Positions 23,491-35,969 of a DNA stretch of 64,000 bases are shown one piece after another. Where the stretch lies: assembly GCA_003550325.1 (NCBI GenBank), contig QKWP01002076.1, forward strand, positions 4,591 to 68,590, read 5' to 3'. Numbering within the stretch: the stretch's first letter is position 1; every line of letters begins with the position of its first letter. A model generated the notes under the pieces. The model was not told where the DNA came from and searched no databases. It saw nothing but the letters and a program-made list of their open reading frames with translations. The position numbers and the translations under genes are program-made. Source of the stretch: Gigaspora rosea. Taxonomy: Eukaryota; Glomeromycota; Glomeromycetes; Diversisporales; Gigasporaceae.

Positions 23491-25568
23491 TTTATTTTAT
23501 ATCTAAACATTTATTAAGAATAATTATAAATTCCTAGAACTTTTAACTACGTTTTCGAGATGGATTGCGACATTTTACCAAATAGTCGCCAAGCGATCAC
23601 AGTATATAATGATTGAGGATTAATAAGGCAAGTTTAAACAAAAAGTTTTTTGCAAAATATATCTTATAATCTTATTAATGATAGAGATCGATTCCAAAAT
23701 GATTTTAAATACATATATATATATATATTTTTTTTAACGTTTAGATACTTCGATTTCCCTTCGTTGTTTTGGCCTTTGTCCAATCTGATGCTTCGTTTTT
23801 TTTTTTTTGTTAAATCCACTTTTAAATTCTCTAGTCAAATAAGTCATTTTAGAAGTTGTTATAATACAAGTTAGTTCGAAATCCATATAATTCGATTCCA
23901 ACGTACAAAATAAATAAGGATCAAGGCTTTAATTAGGATCAAAAATCACTAATGATTAGAAAATGTCGAATAGTGGCTTTTCTAGTTTCCATTTCTCGAA
24001 TTTACACATGAATTGTTTTTAAAGTATTATTTATCCGTAGTGTACTGGCCAAAATACTGATGCAATGTGATTTTCGATTTGCTAATTTCTTCCATTATTT
24101 CTATTGGACGGATGAAAGTTATATCTATCATTTAAAGAAAATTTCGCGAGATTAAAAATGTAGTCACGTCAAATAAAAACTTTAATTAAATTTTCTTTTA
24201 TGATAATTAATTTTTAATAGTTTTTTTTTTTTAATCAATTTTTTTGCGCCCAAATAATTTTTATTAAAATTTTTTGCGAACGTACTTTTCACAAAAACTG
24301 CGTATTTTTTTCATCATTTAATACTAACATTTTGTGACTCACATAAATTTAAAACTTTTAATAAGTAATCTTATGCGATCGATTAAATAATCTTAGAAGA
24401 ATTGTGCAGATAGAATTTATTTTTGAACTACCAATAATAATGAGAATAATGAATCAAGAATTGTACCAAACGCAAAATTTATAAGACAGATTAAGTGTTA
24501 ATTTTTTTTGAAAAAAACTATTAATTGGTAGTATTTTCCTGCTGCATGCATTTAAATAAAATTTATAAGCGAACAAGATATTTTTATACCGAGCCAACAA
24601 TCCTGTAAGATAAAAACATTTTATCTAAATTACATTTTCAACTAATTAATTTCATTTAAAATGAAATGTGGGTTTCTATATAACCTTCTAAAACCACTTA
24701 TACTTGTTTAATATAAATTCTAATCTAAAACTAACCTTTAACCTTAACCTGTAACCCTAAAAAATGCTTCCTAAAAAATTTTATTTTTCGATAGCTTGTC
24801 AATTTTATTATACTACACAGATTTCTTTTTAATCTGGTTTCATTTTAATCTGTCACAAAAAAATAATGTATATATTTAAAAAAAAAAAAGGTTGAATTCA
24901 TTAAGTTTTGTTTCACGAAAGTAATTTGGTGAATCTCACTATAGTAATTTGATGAAAAGTTTTGTGTTATGAAAGTAATTTTGCAAAAATTTTGTTCAAT
25001 GTTTTTATCAAGAAAATAATTTGGCGATTAAAAGTTTAGCAGCATTATGATTGCAATAAACGATGTATCTTTTTCCCAATTTTATGAGATGGCATCCAAT
25101 CAGATGTGGTGGAGGAAACTAGGGGTCTCATACACGTATTCTGTCACATAAAGCACTACTGTAGTCTGAGTGATAAAATTCTGAACGATAGTACGATTTT
25201 GATATTAATAGACGACTTGCACACAACTATATATACATTAACATGATTTCTATTAATAAATTGATACGTATTCCAAGTTTATTATTTTTAATAAATTTTC
25301 TTAACAAGATTTAGAAACAATTTGATAGAATATCTAATTATTTTCTATTTTAAAAATTTTGAATACGCAAAATTATGGATTACAGTGTATACAAGATAGT
25401 CATAATACCAGCTAAGTTAAATTAATTAAAAATTTTAACGATTTAATTTTGCTCTTTTACTTTTTCTTTCAATTTCCATATTATGACTTTTTTTCTGGAC
25501 TAATTCAGGATGAATGTTTGATAAATATTATTATGAAAAAAAAAATTCTTACAAAGCAAATAATGAAG
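23491..25568. other. Long gene-free AT-rich stretch
   Basis: No frame with a domain. Visible items: a TA microsatellite at about 23710-23730; a CCTTAACCTGTAACCCTAA telomere-like phrase near 24740-24760; loose direct repeats of GAAAGTAATTTGGTGA around 24915-25030. The last part lies just 3' of the BTB-TLDc gene (minus strand) and should hold its terminator region. Confidence 0.4.
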
Positions 25569-27251
25569 CTAACCTTTTGGCATCTGCACTTGAAATATCT
25601 CAACTTCTTCAGCGATAAAGATATAATCTTCTAAAATTGATTTTTCATAATTACATTTCGAACAAGTTCCTCTCTGGTCCCTAAATACCAAATCACCACC
25701 TCCAAAATTTAACCATGATTCATTAGCACAACTATTATTATAAATCGCTTTCTCAGGATTTTCTACATGACTAAGTATATGAGTATTAAAATATTCATCA
25801 AAACAAAAGATAAAACTATAAAATTTAACATTATTAATAAAATCAAATTAATTTAGAGAAATAAAATAGATTAAAATTATTAAATGATAATCAAGCCCAC
25901 CTATCATTAGTTGATGTCCAATGTTCCTCTTCAAAACATTCATCTTCAAAACAGTCACTTCCATAATAACCATGACTAATAAGATTCCATCCTAATGGAT
26001 TAAAACCACCAATGATTTTATTAGAATCTTTGATCTTTATAAGCACAAGAATTGCTATAATAGTTTCACACATATAATAAGAAATATTTGAATCAAATCC
26101 ATCGCGTGTTCCTCGGTAAGCAAGTATAAATTTGCAAGAAAGTTTTTCATACTTTTTTTCAATCCAACTAGAAATAATTACGGAATGTTCACTTTCAATA
26201 ATATCAGAATCGATGTAAACATTTCCATGACGTGGTAGTAATTTAGAATATTGTGGCTTCGCATTTGCCATGAGATAAGCCACCAAGTCTTCATAATGAT
26301 TTTCAGATAATACTTTTTTATAAGGTCTAACATAATAATAAAAGTCTTCACAAGAAATTTCATAAAATCGAATATAAGGCAAGAACGGGTCCAAAAGTTT
26401 TTTAAAAGTTATGAAATCATTCTCATTCCATTTCTTGATATCGAATTCGATGGTCTTTTTTCCAAGTGAGGTAGCTAATTGAACCGTTCCCCATTTCACT
26501 AAATGTTTCCATATGTTAATTTCTTGAGAGTCTAAATCATTTTTCTTGATAATTCTTAAAAGAATATCTTTATCAACAGTTGGAAAATCTTCTAATTCAA
26601 ATAATACATTCGGATCCATACAAATAATATCCATGATAAAATCTTGAATGATATTACAACTTTGGAGTTTAAAGACTGTGTGCAAAACGTTGACAAGATT
26701 GGTAAGTAACCAAGAAGATTCATTATCAATGATCTAATAAAAATAAATGAATTAAAATTTATTTTATTTAATAATAAAATATGATATAAACGTAAAAGTA
26801 ACTTACATATTTTTGAACATAATAAATTAATTGGAGAATAATTAATTCTTCAGCAGCAACAAGAAGAGCTAGAAGATCGTAGCCTGTTTGATTAGTTAGG
26901 TCAAGGGCTCCAGTGTAGGTATACCTTTAATAGAAATATTGAAATAATAGATAAATTAAATATTTACGGAAGAAATCACATAAAAATCAACATACCGAAG
27001 GATCACATTAAATATATTTGGAGAGATATCAGTTTTTAAGTGAACTATAGGATCATTTTTATTTGTCGCAAGTTTATTATATATAATGTTTTTAAGTAAG
27101 AAGATCTAGCACACAAAATTATAGAATGAGCTTTAAATTCTTTGAAATTAGGTTCTTTTCCAGCTTGAATAATGATATTATAATCATTGGCTTCATTAAA
27201 AAGTTGAGTAAAATCCTGAGAAAGATCCTCAAAGAAATAAACGACGACCAT
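25569..27251 (-). pseudogene. BTB-BACK-TLDc domain protein gene, four exons, one frameshift
   Basis: Exons on the minus strand are 27251-26996, 26924-26807, 26733-25901 and 25815-25569. All three introns are short and GT-AG (71, 73 and 85 bp). Exon 1 holds the BTB domain (IIIQAGKEPNFKEFKAHSII, CARSSYLKT). It continues as DISPNIFNVILR into exon 2 (YTYTGALDLTNQTGYDLLAL). Exon 3 carries the BACK region (LFELEDFPTVDKDILLRIIK...WKHLVKWG) and the first TLDc half (FILAYRGTRDGF, IIGGFNPLGW). Exon 4 completes TLDc (AIYNNSCANESWLNFGGGDL, SKCNYEKSILEDYIF, EVEIFQVQ). Such proteins are a large family in mycorrhizal fungi, probably Cul3 adaptors. Expected size is about 484 aa. One frame change lies in exon 1 around a TATATATAATA stretch, where exon 1 is one base short (or two long). 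It may be real decay or an assembly error. Confidence 0.88.
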
Positions 27252-28096
27252 AATTTCAATCGATTAAAAAAAAAAAAAAAATAAGAAGCAAGTGAAAGAT
27301 GTATTATCGTTATATAGAATTTATTTAAAATTTAGACAATCAATCGTCCCTGGAACACATTGTTAGTTACTTTGTGTTCAAGCTAAAACGAATACAATAA
27401 AAATACAATAATAATACCCAATTTATTAAACTAGCTTTAAATAATTCCGTGCATTATTTAATTACAATAAAAGTTTGTTACAATATTATAAAGTGATATT
27501 TTTGCTCTTCTAAAGTAATAAAATTCATTATTTAACGTAAATATTTTCATTCTCAGTAAAATGAATAGTATCATATGGTTTCAAAAAGTTTGGACAATAT
27601 CGTAATTCTAAGTATTATTTTTTGTGCCACTTATTATCATATATTTTATGTAAGAACCAAAGATTTATTTGTATTGTTAATGAACTTAGTATAACTATTT
27701 TTGTGCGTGCATTGTGAACGGGAAGATCGATCCAAAGAGTGCTGCGGTGACTGATATGGTACATATTACAAAATCTGACAGTAGTTATCACATCCCCTCA
27801 TGTGTACTTCACTAATCTTGCTATATGTATTAAATTTCTCTGTTAATTTAGAACCGAATTTTAAATCGAAGTCAATACAGAAAAATAAATATTAATTTTC
27901 CTGTCATGCGGTCCATTGTTTTAAGTTTCTTTTTTGATACATTGAAATAATAAAAATAAGTTGAATCAAGAGTGATATCTTTGAATTATCGGCAAAATAA
28001 ATAGGTATTATTGGCAATTTCATGTATGCAGAATACATTGATATTTTAAAGCATATTGAATCTCTCAAGGGAGAATAGAAAACGGCAACGTCAAAA
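27252..28096. other. AT-rich intergenic region, probable promoter side of the BTB-TLDc gene
   Basis: A long poly-A run on the plus strand (about 27268-27283) lies just upstream of the gene's start codon, as a poly-T tract in its 5' region. No other gene seen. Confidence 0.4.
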
Positions 28097-28500
28097 TCAT
28101 TCCCACAAATTGTTATTTAGATCCATTAAATCATCTTCTATAGCCCGAATTGCACTTTGAACACCCTTATTAGAGCATTTGTGTGCTGAACAGATATCAT
28201 TGAATAATTGATCAATTGGATCAAGATATTGTAAAAGCTCTGGGATTTTTTTAATATTTCCAATTTCAGAAATCATCAGTACAAGTGGTAGAAGAGCAGG
28301 AATTGGAACACATATTAGAAATTCAAGACTAGCAAAAATTTTAACCAATGCTTTCGCAGCGTGATGATAGATTACCAATAATATCGTCCAGGTTGTGTAA
28401 ATTAGGTGAGAGTTTTGATGTGATATTTGATGGAATAGTTGACCCTACGCCTGCCAAAACGAAGAGTACGATAATTGTCAAAAAATTTCTTCAACAACAT
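28097..28500 (-). pseudogene. Relic of a small secreted protein gene
   Basis: From ATG at 28500-28498 the minus strand reads MLLKKF, and in the next frame LTIIVLFVLAGVGSTIPSNI, a typical signal peptide. It goes on as SPNLHNLDDIIGNLSSRCES. A third frame, open from about 28378 to the stop at 28097-28099, reads ASLEFLICVPIPALLPLVL, then LLQYLDPIDQLFNDICSAHK and CSNKGVQSAIRAIEDDLMDL. The frames change at a T6 run near the start and again near 28375, so the gene needs at least two lesions or an unseen intron. No family was recognised. A small secreted protein of about 130 aa is inferred. Confidence 0.45.
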
Positions 28501-28675
28501 TTTCAATATGAAAATAAATTAATAATTTATTTATCTGAAAAGAAACGCTTTGCTTTAAAGTGAAAATACAGAAAGTGTTGTGAAAATTCGTTGATTTTAT
28601 TATTTAATTTTTTTCTGAAAGTTTCTTAAAATCTAAAATTTTGTTCATTCATTCATAATTTACAATACTCTTTCA

Positions 28676-28950
28676 TGAGGATATTGTGGCTTATTTACAT
28701 TATGAAACGTGTTCAAATTATTATGTAACCTTGTGGCTTTCATATCGTAAGTGGTTGGATACAAGTGGATTCGCCGGATGTTTATATTACAATTTAAATA
28801 TTAGGTAAAATCGATAAAATCGTAATATAAACATCCGGTGAATTCACTTGAATCCAACCACTTTATTAAAGTACGATACGAAAGCCACAAGTTTGCATAA
28901 TAATATGATCACGTTTCATCATGCAAATAAACCCACGATGACCTTACGAA
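28676..28950. repeat. Long foldback hairpin
   Basis: The left arm (28676-28795) and right arm (28811-28950) are inverted copies. Landmarks are CTTGTGGCTTTCATATCGTA, GTGGTTGGATACAAGTGGAT and CCGGATGTTTATATTAC and their inverses. The loop is only about 15 bp. The arms differ by a few substitutions and a small indel (TTTAATAA). No matching flanks found, so it is called a foldback rather than a defined transposon. Confidence 0.8.
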
Positions 28951-30632
28951 ATAAGTATTATAAACTGTATAAAAATCTTTAAAGAACTGTGTAACGACCT
29001 TCCTGACTATTTCCTAATTTTGGGGACGTCTAAAGCGGAGCAGATTCTTACAATATATATTTTATCGAATTAACTTTAGGATTATTATGGTAGGTAGATT
29101 TTAGGTAGTTATTTATAAGCAAAATTCCTTCCTGTTATTTTTAATTAACCCACCAAGGTAGGTTTAGACTGCCGTTTTTTTGTATTTTTCAGGATATTCG
29201 CTTTTCTTGTATAAAAAAAAGATTATTACCTATCTTATAGCTCAAGACATTAACAGTTTCTATTATCTTAGTTCTAGATTAGTTTTATGCTATAATGGAG
29301 CCAGTTTTGTAGCAACTTTTTTTTTTAAAAAAAAAAATCTATGCAAAAATATTTCTATTACAAATAGAGCTAATTCAGAACTATTATAGTTTAAAATAAA
29401 CAAAAAACACGATGCAGTTTTGTCTATTAGTTAGTGAAGTACCTAACCAGTGTGAATTCATATGTAAATTCGTATGTAAATTAACATATATTTGCAAACT
29501 ATTGATCATCATTAAGTGGGTGCAAAATACCCTTATATGAAATACTAATACGATCTACGTAATTTAGGTAAATTCCTAATCCATCAATACTGAAATGTTA
29601 TAATCACGTAAAATACCTTTACTCGGCACTATACAATTCTGGTCATCCGTACCATACTTCTCAATATTTGATTGATTACCGTAAAAAATTTAAAAAATTT
29701 GTTACAAATCGACTAACAATACTGTGGTTAAGGTTGTTTTGGTACTATCGTGATTAAATAATTGTTATATAATGAGGTTGAGTTGTGATGATATTCTTGA
29801 TCTTAACTTGCTTATCGATATATTAGGCTTAACATTTTGATTATGGGTTGTATAACGAATCAAAGAATAATATTGCGATTCACGGAGTTTTCATAAAAAG
29901 TATAGTGAAATAATGGAAATTTTCGGAACAAAATTTTCAAATAAATCATGTTTAACTTGATATATAACTCTTAAATAGAAATCATAAGACGAAGTTATGT
30001 GAATGGATCATCACATTATTTCAGATTACATTAAAACCATACTTTTCATTATACTCCATTCCTGGTAAAATTATTAGTTAAATACTTCGATTGAGCAGGG
30101 AGCATAGGAGAAACTCGCATCCGATAGATTCCAAAATAATTGTTACACAAACTATTTATATGGGCAATTGAAATTTTGATATATGATTGTAGTCTAAAAA
30201 CCGGCAATTTTACAATCCGCTTAACCATAATAAGTTAAACTTAAGGTACCCCCATTTATAAGTAAAAGTTCTTCGTTTTGAGTGTTTCTAGCAGAAAATC
30301 TTTTCTAATCGTTTTCAATCGCTTTCCCCAGAAAGTTTTCATAAGAACAAAGGTAGGGCGTTTGGTAATTAGCAGAGTTTCTTGAGTTTCTACTACGTTC
30401 AAATTATGAAGCCAAACAATAGATTTATAAATTGTTAAACCGTGAGTGTTATGCTAACATAAAATTTTATACATATATTAAACAGGCTACGCATTATAAA
30501 TACTTTAACACGATTTATTTTACCTGAACTACGACACATATACGTATTATATATCGAACTGCCTCTAATATGTAGTATAATAAGTACGATGGTGTGGTTT
30601 AATTACAGTAGTATAGACTACGGAGTAGTAAC
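28951..30632. other. Gene-free stretch with a core-repeat fragment
   Basis: At about 29020-29400 there is a degenerate copy of the shared interspersed core (GGGACGTCTAAAGC near 29021, TTTTTAATTAACCCACCAAG near 29139). Otherwise AT-rich without genes. The 69-codon frame at 29180-29389 lies in that repeat. Confidence 0.4.
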
Positions 30633-30641
30633 ATGTTGGAT

Positions 30642-31278
30642 TAGGGCGGTAACTCAACTAGTAAATCAAAACTATGTCAGCAGTATTAGTAATTTTACTA
30701 TGATCAGATTTTAATCAGTGAAATTAAAAACAATCAATTAAATATCATATTTATATATATTTAATTAATAAATAATGCACAAAATTCTAAAGAAAGCACC
30801 TTGACATCACACTTCTTTTTCTAATTTCTTTTAACTAAAAGCTCTTCGCAAAAGTTATCTCTAAAAAGTTACGCTTGATTTTTTGCAAATATTCTATTAA
30901 AGTTTCGACTTGTACAGTTAAGATCTAATTTTTTTTATTTTTTCACTTTAAAAAACTAATGAAATTTAAATTATTTATAAGATGAACGTTCAAGTTTATA
31001 TGTTAATAGAAATCCGAAAGCATAACTTTATTCTCATATTTAATAAGTTAATTGTAAAAATTTTAAAGTAATTCATTGGGTTTTCATTAAGTTGCTTTGT
31101 TTTAAAGTAATTAATTTTAATAAATATAAGTAATTAATTTTAATAAATATAATTAATTTGTAAAGCATAACAATTAAATTGATTAAATTGAACTTTGTGT
31201 AATATGAAAAATCTGATCATAGTAAAATTACTAATACTGCTGATATAGTTTTGATTTACTATTTGAGTTACAACTCTA
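30642..31278. mobile_element. TIR element with 9-bp target duplication
   Basis: The ends TAGGGCGGTAACTCAACTAG and, inverted, TAGAGTTGTAACTCAAATAG lead into inverted arms of about 80 bp (through AAAACTATGTCAGCAGTATT and TTTTACTATGATCAGATTTT). The flanks are ATGTTGGAT at 30633-30641 and 31279-31287, a perfect 9-bp direct repeat. The interior is AT-rich with a duplicated TAATTTTAATAAATATAA. No coding capacity. hAT-like ends, though the duplication is one base longer than usual. Confidence 0.82.
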
Positions 31279-31568
31279 ATGTTGGATGTAACGTGTTTTC
31301 AGTAAAATTTAATGGTTGAAAAATATAATAAAATTATTATATAAATCCATTTTTTCGCGTATTTCGCGTATCAAAAAAAGTTTTAATTGATTTGATTGGC
31401 CAATAATCACGTTTGGATCTACATCAATTAGCCAATCACACAAGTGTTATAACCCGTGATTTTCCGTAAAAATGGAGTTTCCTCTATGCTGAGCAGGGAG
31501 GACTTTTGTTTCCGATGATTTCCAGGATCGACATTACACAAGTATTTATACATCGTAGTACTGTAAAA

Positions 31569-31905
31569 GTAAGAGTACCTAGCCATGGCAAAAAAAGTTC
31601 TGGTCACGTGATAACTGATAAAAATCTTTAAGTTTATTTAGATTAGGGTTAGGGTTAGGAACAGGGTCAGGTTTAGAGAGTGCTATAGGTAAAATTACCT
31701 CTCCGACATTTTTTGTTAGTGCGCAGAAAGTTGTTTCTTATGAAGTTTGTTGAGAAATAAGCGATTTCGTCTAATTTTCTTTAGAGCGAATGTTTGTTTT
31801 GAATTTTCCTAATCATGTTACATTACACCAAATTGGAAATCCTTATTGGCTAATTTCTGCAGATTGTCACATGACTAGAACTTTTTTGCCATGGCTAGGG
31901 TACTC
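31569..31905. mobile_element. Short TIR element of the core-sharing group
   Basis: Inverted ends centre on CCTAGCCATGGCAAAAAAAG and TTTTTTGCCATGGCTAGG. The flanks ACTGTAAAA (31560-31568 and 31906-31914) form a perfect 9-bp direct repeat, though the terminal bases of the two ends are offset by about 3 bp. Inside are TTAGGGTTAGG (31645-31660), GGTAAAATTACC, TTTTGTTAGTGCGCAGAAAG and the inverse CCAATA...GGTGTAATGT block (31816-31855). Confidence 0.72.
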
Positions 31906-32404
31906 ACTGTAAAACCAGAATTTTTCGGGTCTAAGCAATGTTACATTAAAACCATCTCTAAAACGGTTTAGTGGAACTGAGGTTAATATAATTGAAAGCT
32001 TCACATGCTTAGTAAATAGAACATGATTGCATATAGAAGTTTTTATGTGTTTGCTTTTATGAAAGAGACAAAATGGCTATAGGTATATGAAGATACCGAT
32101 AGTCGTATCAGTTTATCAATAAACCTATAAATAAAAATAATAATCTATATGAAGCGTGAAGACTATCACAGTAATCATGTGTCAATATCGTTAATCACTA
32201 ACGATTACAATCGATTGAAATTGGGTTACACAAGTGAATGAAGACACAAGTATCGGTTTATTTAATAAATCAGTGTATGAAGACACGATTCTTTATTAGA
32301 ATAAGTGAGTTATTTATTAGATGACTATTTAAGTAGATAACTAACAACTAGTCTAGTAGACAACTAATTTGGAACTCAATATATTTATACATTTTTATTA
32401 CATA

Positions 32405-32535
32405 GTTCGTGATCTATAATATCCGCTAGATCTCGGTGATATACTAGATCCATGTGATCTATAAGATCACTAATATCGGTATGATCCATATGATCAAGAG
32501 GATCATTGTGATCAATGTGATCTACGTGATTTTTT
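32405..32535. repeat. GATC-rich short repeat cluster
   Basis: About ten GATC sites fall within roughly 125 bp, each in an AGATC or TGATC/TGATCTA context about 10-15 bp apart (for example CATGTGATCTATAAGATCAC). In AT-rich DNA this density is far above expectation. No gene is adjacent within 1 kb. Confidence 0.7.
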
Positions 32536-33916
32536 GTCTTTTGTGTTCACATGTTCTAATGTCTCGTGACATACCTGTCCAATAATATTATATAATGAAT
32601 TTTAAGGCTAACAGCAACTTAAAAAAATAATAATCGATACAACACTTTATTAACAAAAGAACTTTCTAGCAAGCATCTCTTTGTTGAATCATGGTGAATC
32701 ACGCCAAATTACACAATAAAAGGTAGATATACTAAGAGTTGAAGTATTGTCTACCGTATAGGAGAAGGACTGGAGAAGGTAATAAAAATATATTATATTG
32801 CTTAATTTATAAACTTTTAACGTTGTTTTTTTTGGTTTTTTTCGTCTTTTTTTTCTTTTGTTATCCAAATAATTAACTTGTTTTATTTTCATTTATAAAT
32901 TTATATAGATGTTTTCGAAAGTTATATGTATTCTCTATAAGACGTTTGATTCATTTTATATATGCGATAGTATAGTTTTATTAATTATAGATGAGTATAA
33001 AAAATGGGAATAAAGGGCATGTAACTTGCTATAAAAAACTTTTTAATAAAGCTCTTGTGTTTATAAGCTATATTTTAACCTGGGTGAATAGTTTTATTCA
33101 TTTACAATGCGAATTAGTTTGCTTCGAAGTTACAAAAAAAGTTGTAATATGTTTAATGATTATCTATCTGTTTTCATTGAAAGTGTATTACGTGGATAAA
33201 AAACTGTTTTATGATTGGTCAACTATGTCATGATCAGACCCGTGCATTTCTGAAAAATACAAAAGTTCTCCTTGCTCTTCGATTGATCTACGTATAATCA
33301 AAATAATAATTAAATCTAAATATCTAGTTAGAGGTTTCTTTTTCAACTTCATAATTATGAATTAGAGATGGACAGTGCAAGCGATTTTTATGCTCGGCCA
33401 AAATTTTGAGTAAAATCTCAAAACCTAATTATTGTACATTCCAAAATATTCACATATTCACATGCGCATGATTCACATAAATCATATAAAAATTTGAAAA
33501 ATGCTATCACTATACATAATTAATATACCAGTATCAACGTTTTTCCATAATCATCGCTAATTCTACCCTTCTGAAACTTATATAGAGCACATTAATTATG
33601 TCTGAGTTCATGTACATCTATGGAAGAACAACCAATCAAATCTCATAAAGGTTACATCTGCATGAACAACAATTATTTAATAATGATATATAAGAAAGAT
33701 TGGATTTCATTTTGAGAGATCCAATTGACATCCCTTCACTTATATTATAAAAAGAAAAAATTAGTATGATTCAGAATTCATTTAATTATTTGCAATCTTT
33801 TATCACTAATGAACAATTTCTTATAAAATTGAGACTGTAAAAGTATTTTAATATTTTCCTAAGAACAAAAAACTATCAGTTAACATTAATAAAATTTTAT
33901 TATCACATTAATGACA
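32536..33916. other. AT-rich gene-free stretch
   Basis: Frames at 32689-32892 (minus) and 32991-33233 (plus) are short, low-complexity and carry no domain. Its right part should contain the former promoter of the protease pseudogene. Confidence 0.35.
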
Positions 33917-34437
33917 ATGAAAAAATAATATATTTTTTTCTATTTTATTTCTAACATTACAAATTTATTCTGTTTATAGTCAATTTCAACTGATATATAG
34001 TAAATTTAAACCATTGGCAAATTTATGGGTGTAACAGAAAGTGAGGTATCTAAGTTATTAGCTACAGAGGATAATTTAGTTACAGTAAACAATTTATTAA
34101 CTCTATTATTAAATGAAAAAGATTTTGGAGGTTCTTATATAAATGTAAAAGCAAATAAGACATATATCAATATAATAAACATGTCTAAAAAAAATGATTT
34201 AATAGAAAATCCTAAAATGAAAAATTATGAAGATTTATTAAAATTCAGACAAGTTTCTAATTCTTTAGCTGATTTAAACATTACTTTTAGTAAATTATTT
34301 AATTTTTCAAATCAATACAACGCAACAGACTTTATACTTAGTTATAAATATGAACTTAATAATATAGTTCTATATTGTTACAATAAATATAAAAAAACAA
34401 TGACTTTATTAATTACGCTAAAAATTTTGGTGTGATT

Positions 34438-35969
34438 TAAGGATGTCTGATGCAAGACGCAACCTGCATCATTGATGCATGACGAAACTATTTTATCAGG
34501 CAACTTCAAATTGATGAATTAATGAATGACAAAACCTATAACGCATAACGAAACCCATAATGCATAACGAAACCTATGACACATGACAAAACACATGATG
34601 CATGAACCCATAACACATGATGAAACTAATAATAAATAACAAATTCCATGATAATTTTGATGAAGCATAAGACTATTATTCATTTCTTTTGCAACAGAAA
34701 TAAATTAGTCCATGTAAACTTAATTTTTTGTTCATTATTATATCTTTCCAGTTTCTATCTTTTTGATATCGATCTGACATTGCCTGATGATTTGCAACAA
34801 GAAACCAGGTGTTCTACGAATTGGCAGTATTATATTATTATGTATTATTTTATGTATATCTTATTTTTGCATAGTTTGTAGCATATTTAACCCTCAACAA
34901 GGATACCCTGCTGGTACTTTCAACAAGGGTTATAAACTCTTGGCGAGTATATGAACCTCTCAGCGAGTGAATTAATACCTAGCGAGTGATTAAAACCTTA
35001 GTACAAATTAAAGAAATTTGAGAGTATAGTTTTAGTCTACAAATGAAATAACAGATATTTATAGTATTAGTATTATTATTGATAGTTCAAAAAATTATGT
35101 TTTCAAACAATTGATCCTATGCGAATTTTACAGAAAGGTCACCAAAATTACGGATCGTATGCAGTAGATCTAGGATGACATTTAGCCTTAGCTGTTAGCA
35201 GATTCTACAGCAAATTACTTAATGAGTAGATATGATTTCATTAGTAAAATTTTTATGATTGGGGCAAAATCGATCAATTTGATCCAGCCGACCATGATTC
35301 TGATGCACTCCTATATATCCTGACCTGGAATTTGGTGATCTTCCTGTATGAGTTGATTCTATGCTTCGCTGTTGCTAATAAAAAGCTAGCAATAAAAAAT
35401 AATCTGTTTAGATTCAATATAAAAGCTTCAAAGGTTTCATAAAGAGCTTCATCATCTTAGGTAGCACTCCCACAAAAAATTGATCACTCTGTAATTTTGT
35501 AATTTTGACTAATCAAAATTTAGGATTGGTATAATGTGATAAACAAAACAGGTTTTTTAATTAGAGTTAGGGTTAGAAAAATATAGTGGCCATTGTGGCT
35601 ATTCGTAAAATTTTACGAGAAACATTTTTAATTAGGACGCAATAGATGGTTTCTTAATAAAAATTTAGAGCTATCTGTTTTTTGTAAAAAATTTTTACAT
35701 TATACCTGATCTTAAAATTCGACTAGTTAAAATTACAGATTGTGAACAATTTTTTGGTGTTGGAGAGTTAGGATGAGTTTTATTAATAGGCAGGAGTTGC
35801 GCTAGGAGTTTCATCAATTGTCAAGGGTTTCATTAATCGTCAAGAGTTTTGCCAATTGTCAAGGGTTTCGTCAAGCATCAAGAGTTTCATCAATCATCAA
35901 GGGTTTTGTCAAATGCAAATTTGATGAAACCTTTTATCATCCCGAAAATAATTGCGTCAGGTATCATTA
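34438..35969. mobile_element. hAT-like element (family A, second copy) inserted in the protease gene
   Basis: The ends TAAGGATGTCTGATGC and, inverted, TAATGATACCTGACGC are related to those of 1378-2567. Flanking 8-bp repeats GTGTGATT (34430-34437, 35970-35977) are perfect and lie in former coding sequence. ATGACGAAACCTATAACGCA-type units fill 34480-34640. The inverse (GGGTTTCATTAATCGTCAAG) fills 35800-35925. The interior is AT-rich and holds another element at about 35455-35780. The ends have drifted more than in the first copy. Confidence 0.88.
35455..35780. mobile_element. Nested core-sharing TIR element
   Basis: The left side (CACTCCCACAAAAAATTGATCAC) pairs with the inverted right side (CTCCAACACCAAAAAATTGTTCAC). 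Both arms continue into CTGTAATTTT...AATTTAGGAT and a TATAATGT block. The middle has TTAGGGTTAG (35566-35577) and CATTTTTAATTAGGACGCAA (35624-35645). Closely similar to 44150-44540. Target duplication not resolved. Confidence 0.6.

Noticed and set aside
28348-28563. 71-codon plus frame
   Set aside because: It lies antisense to the signal peptide reading of the 28097-28500 relic and has no domain.
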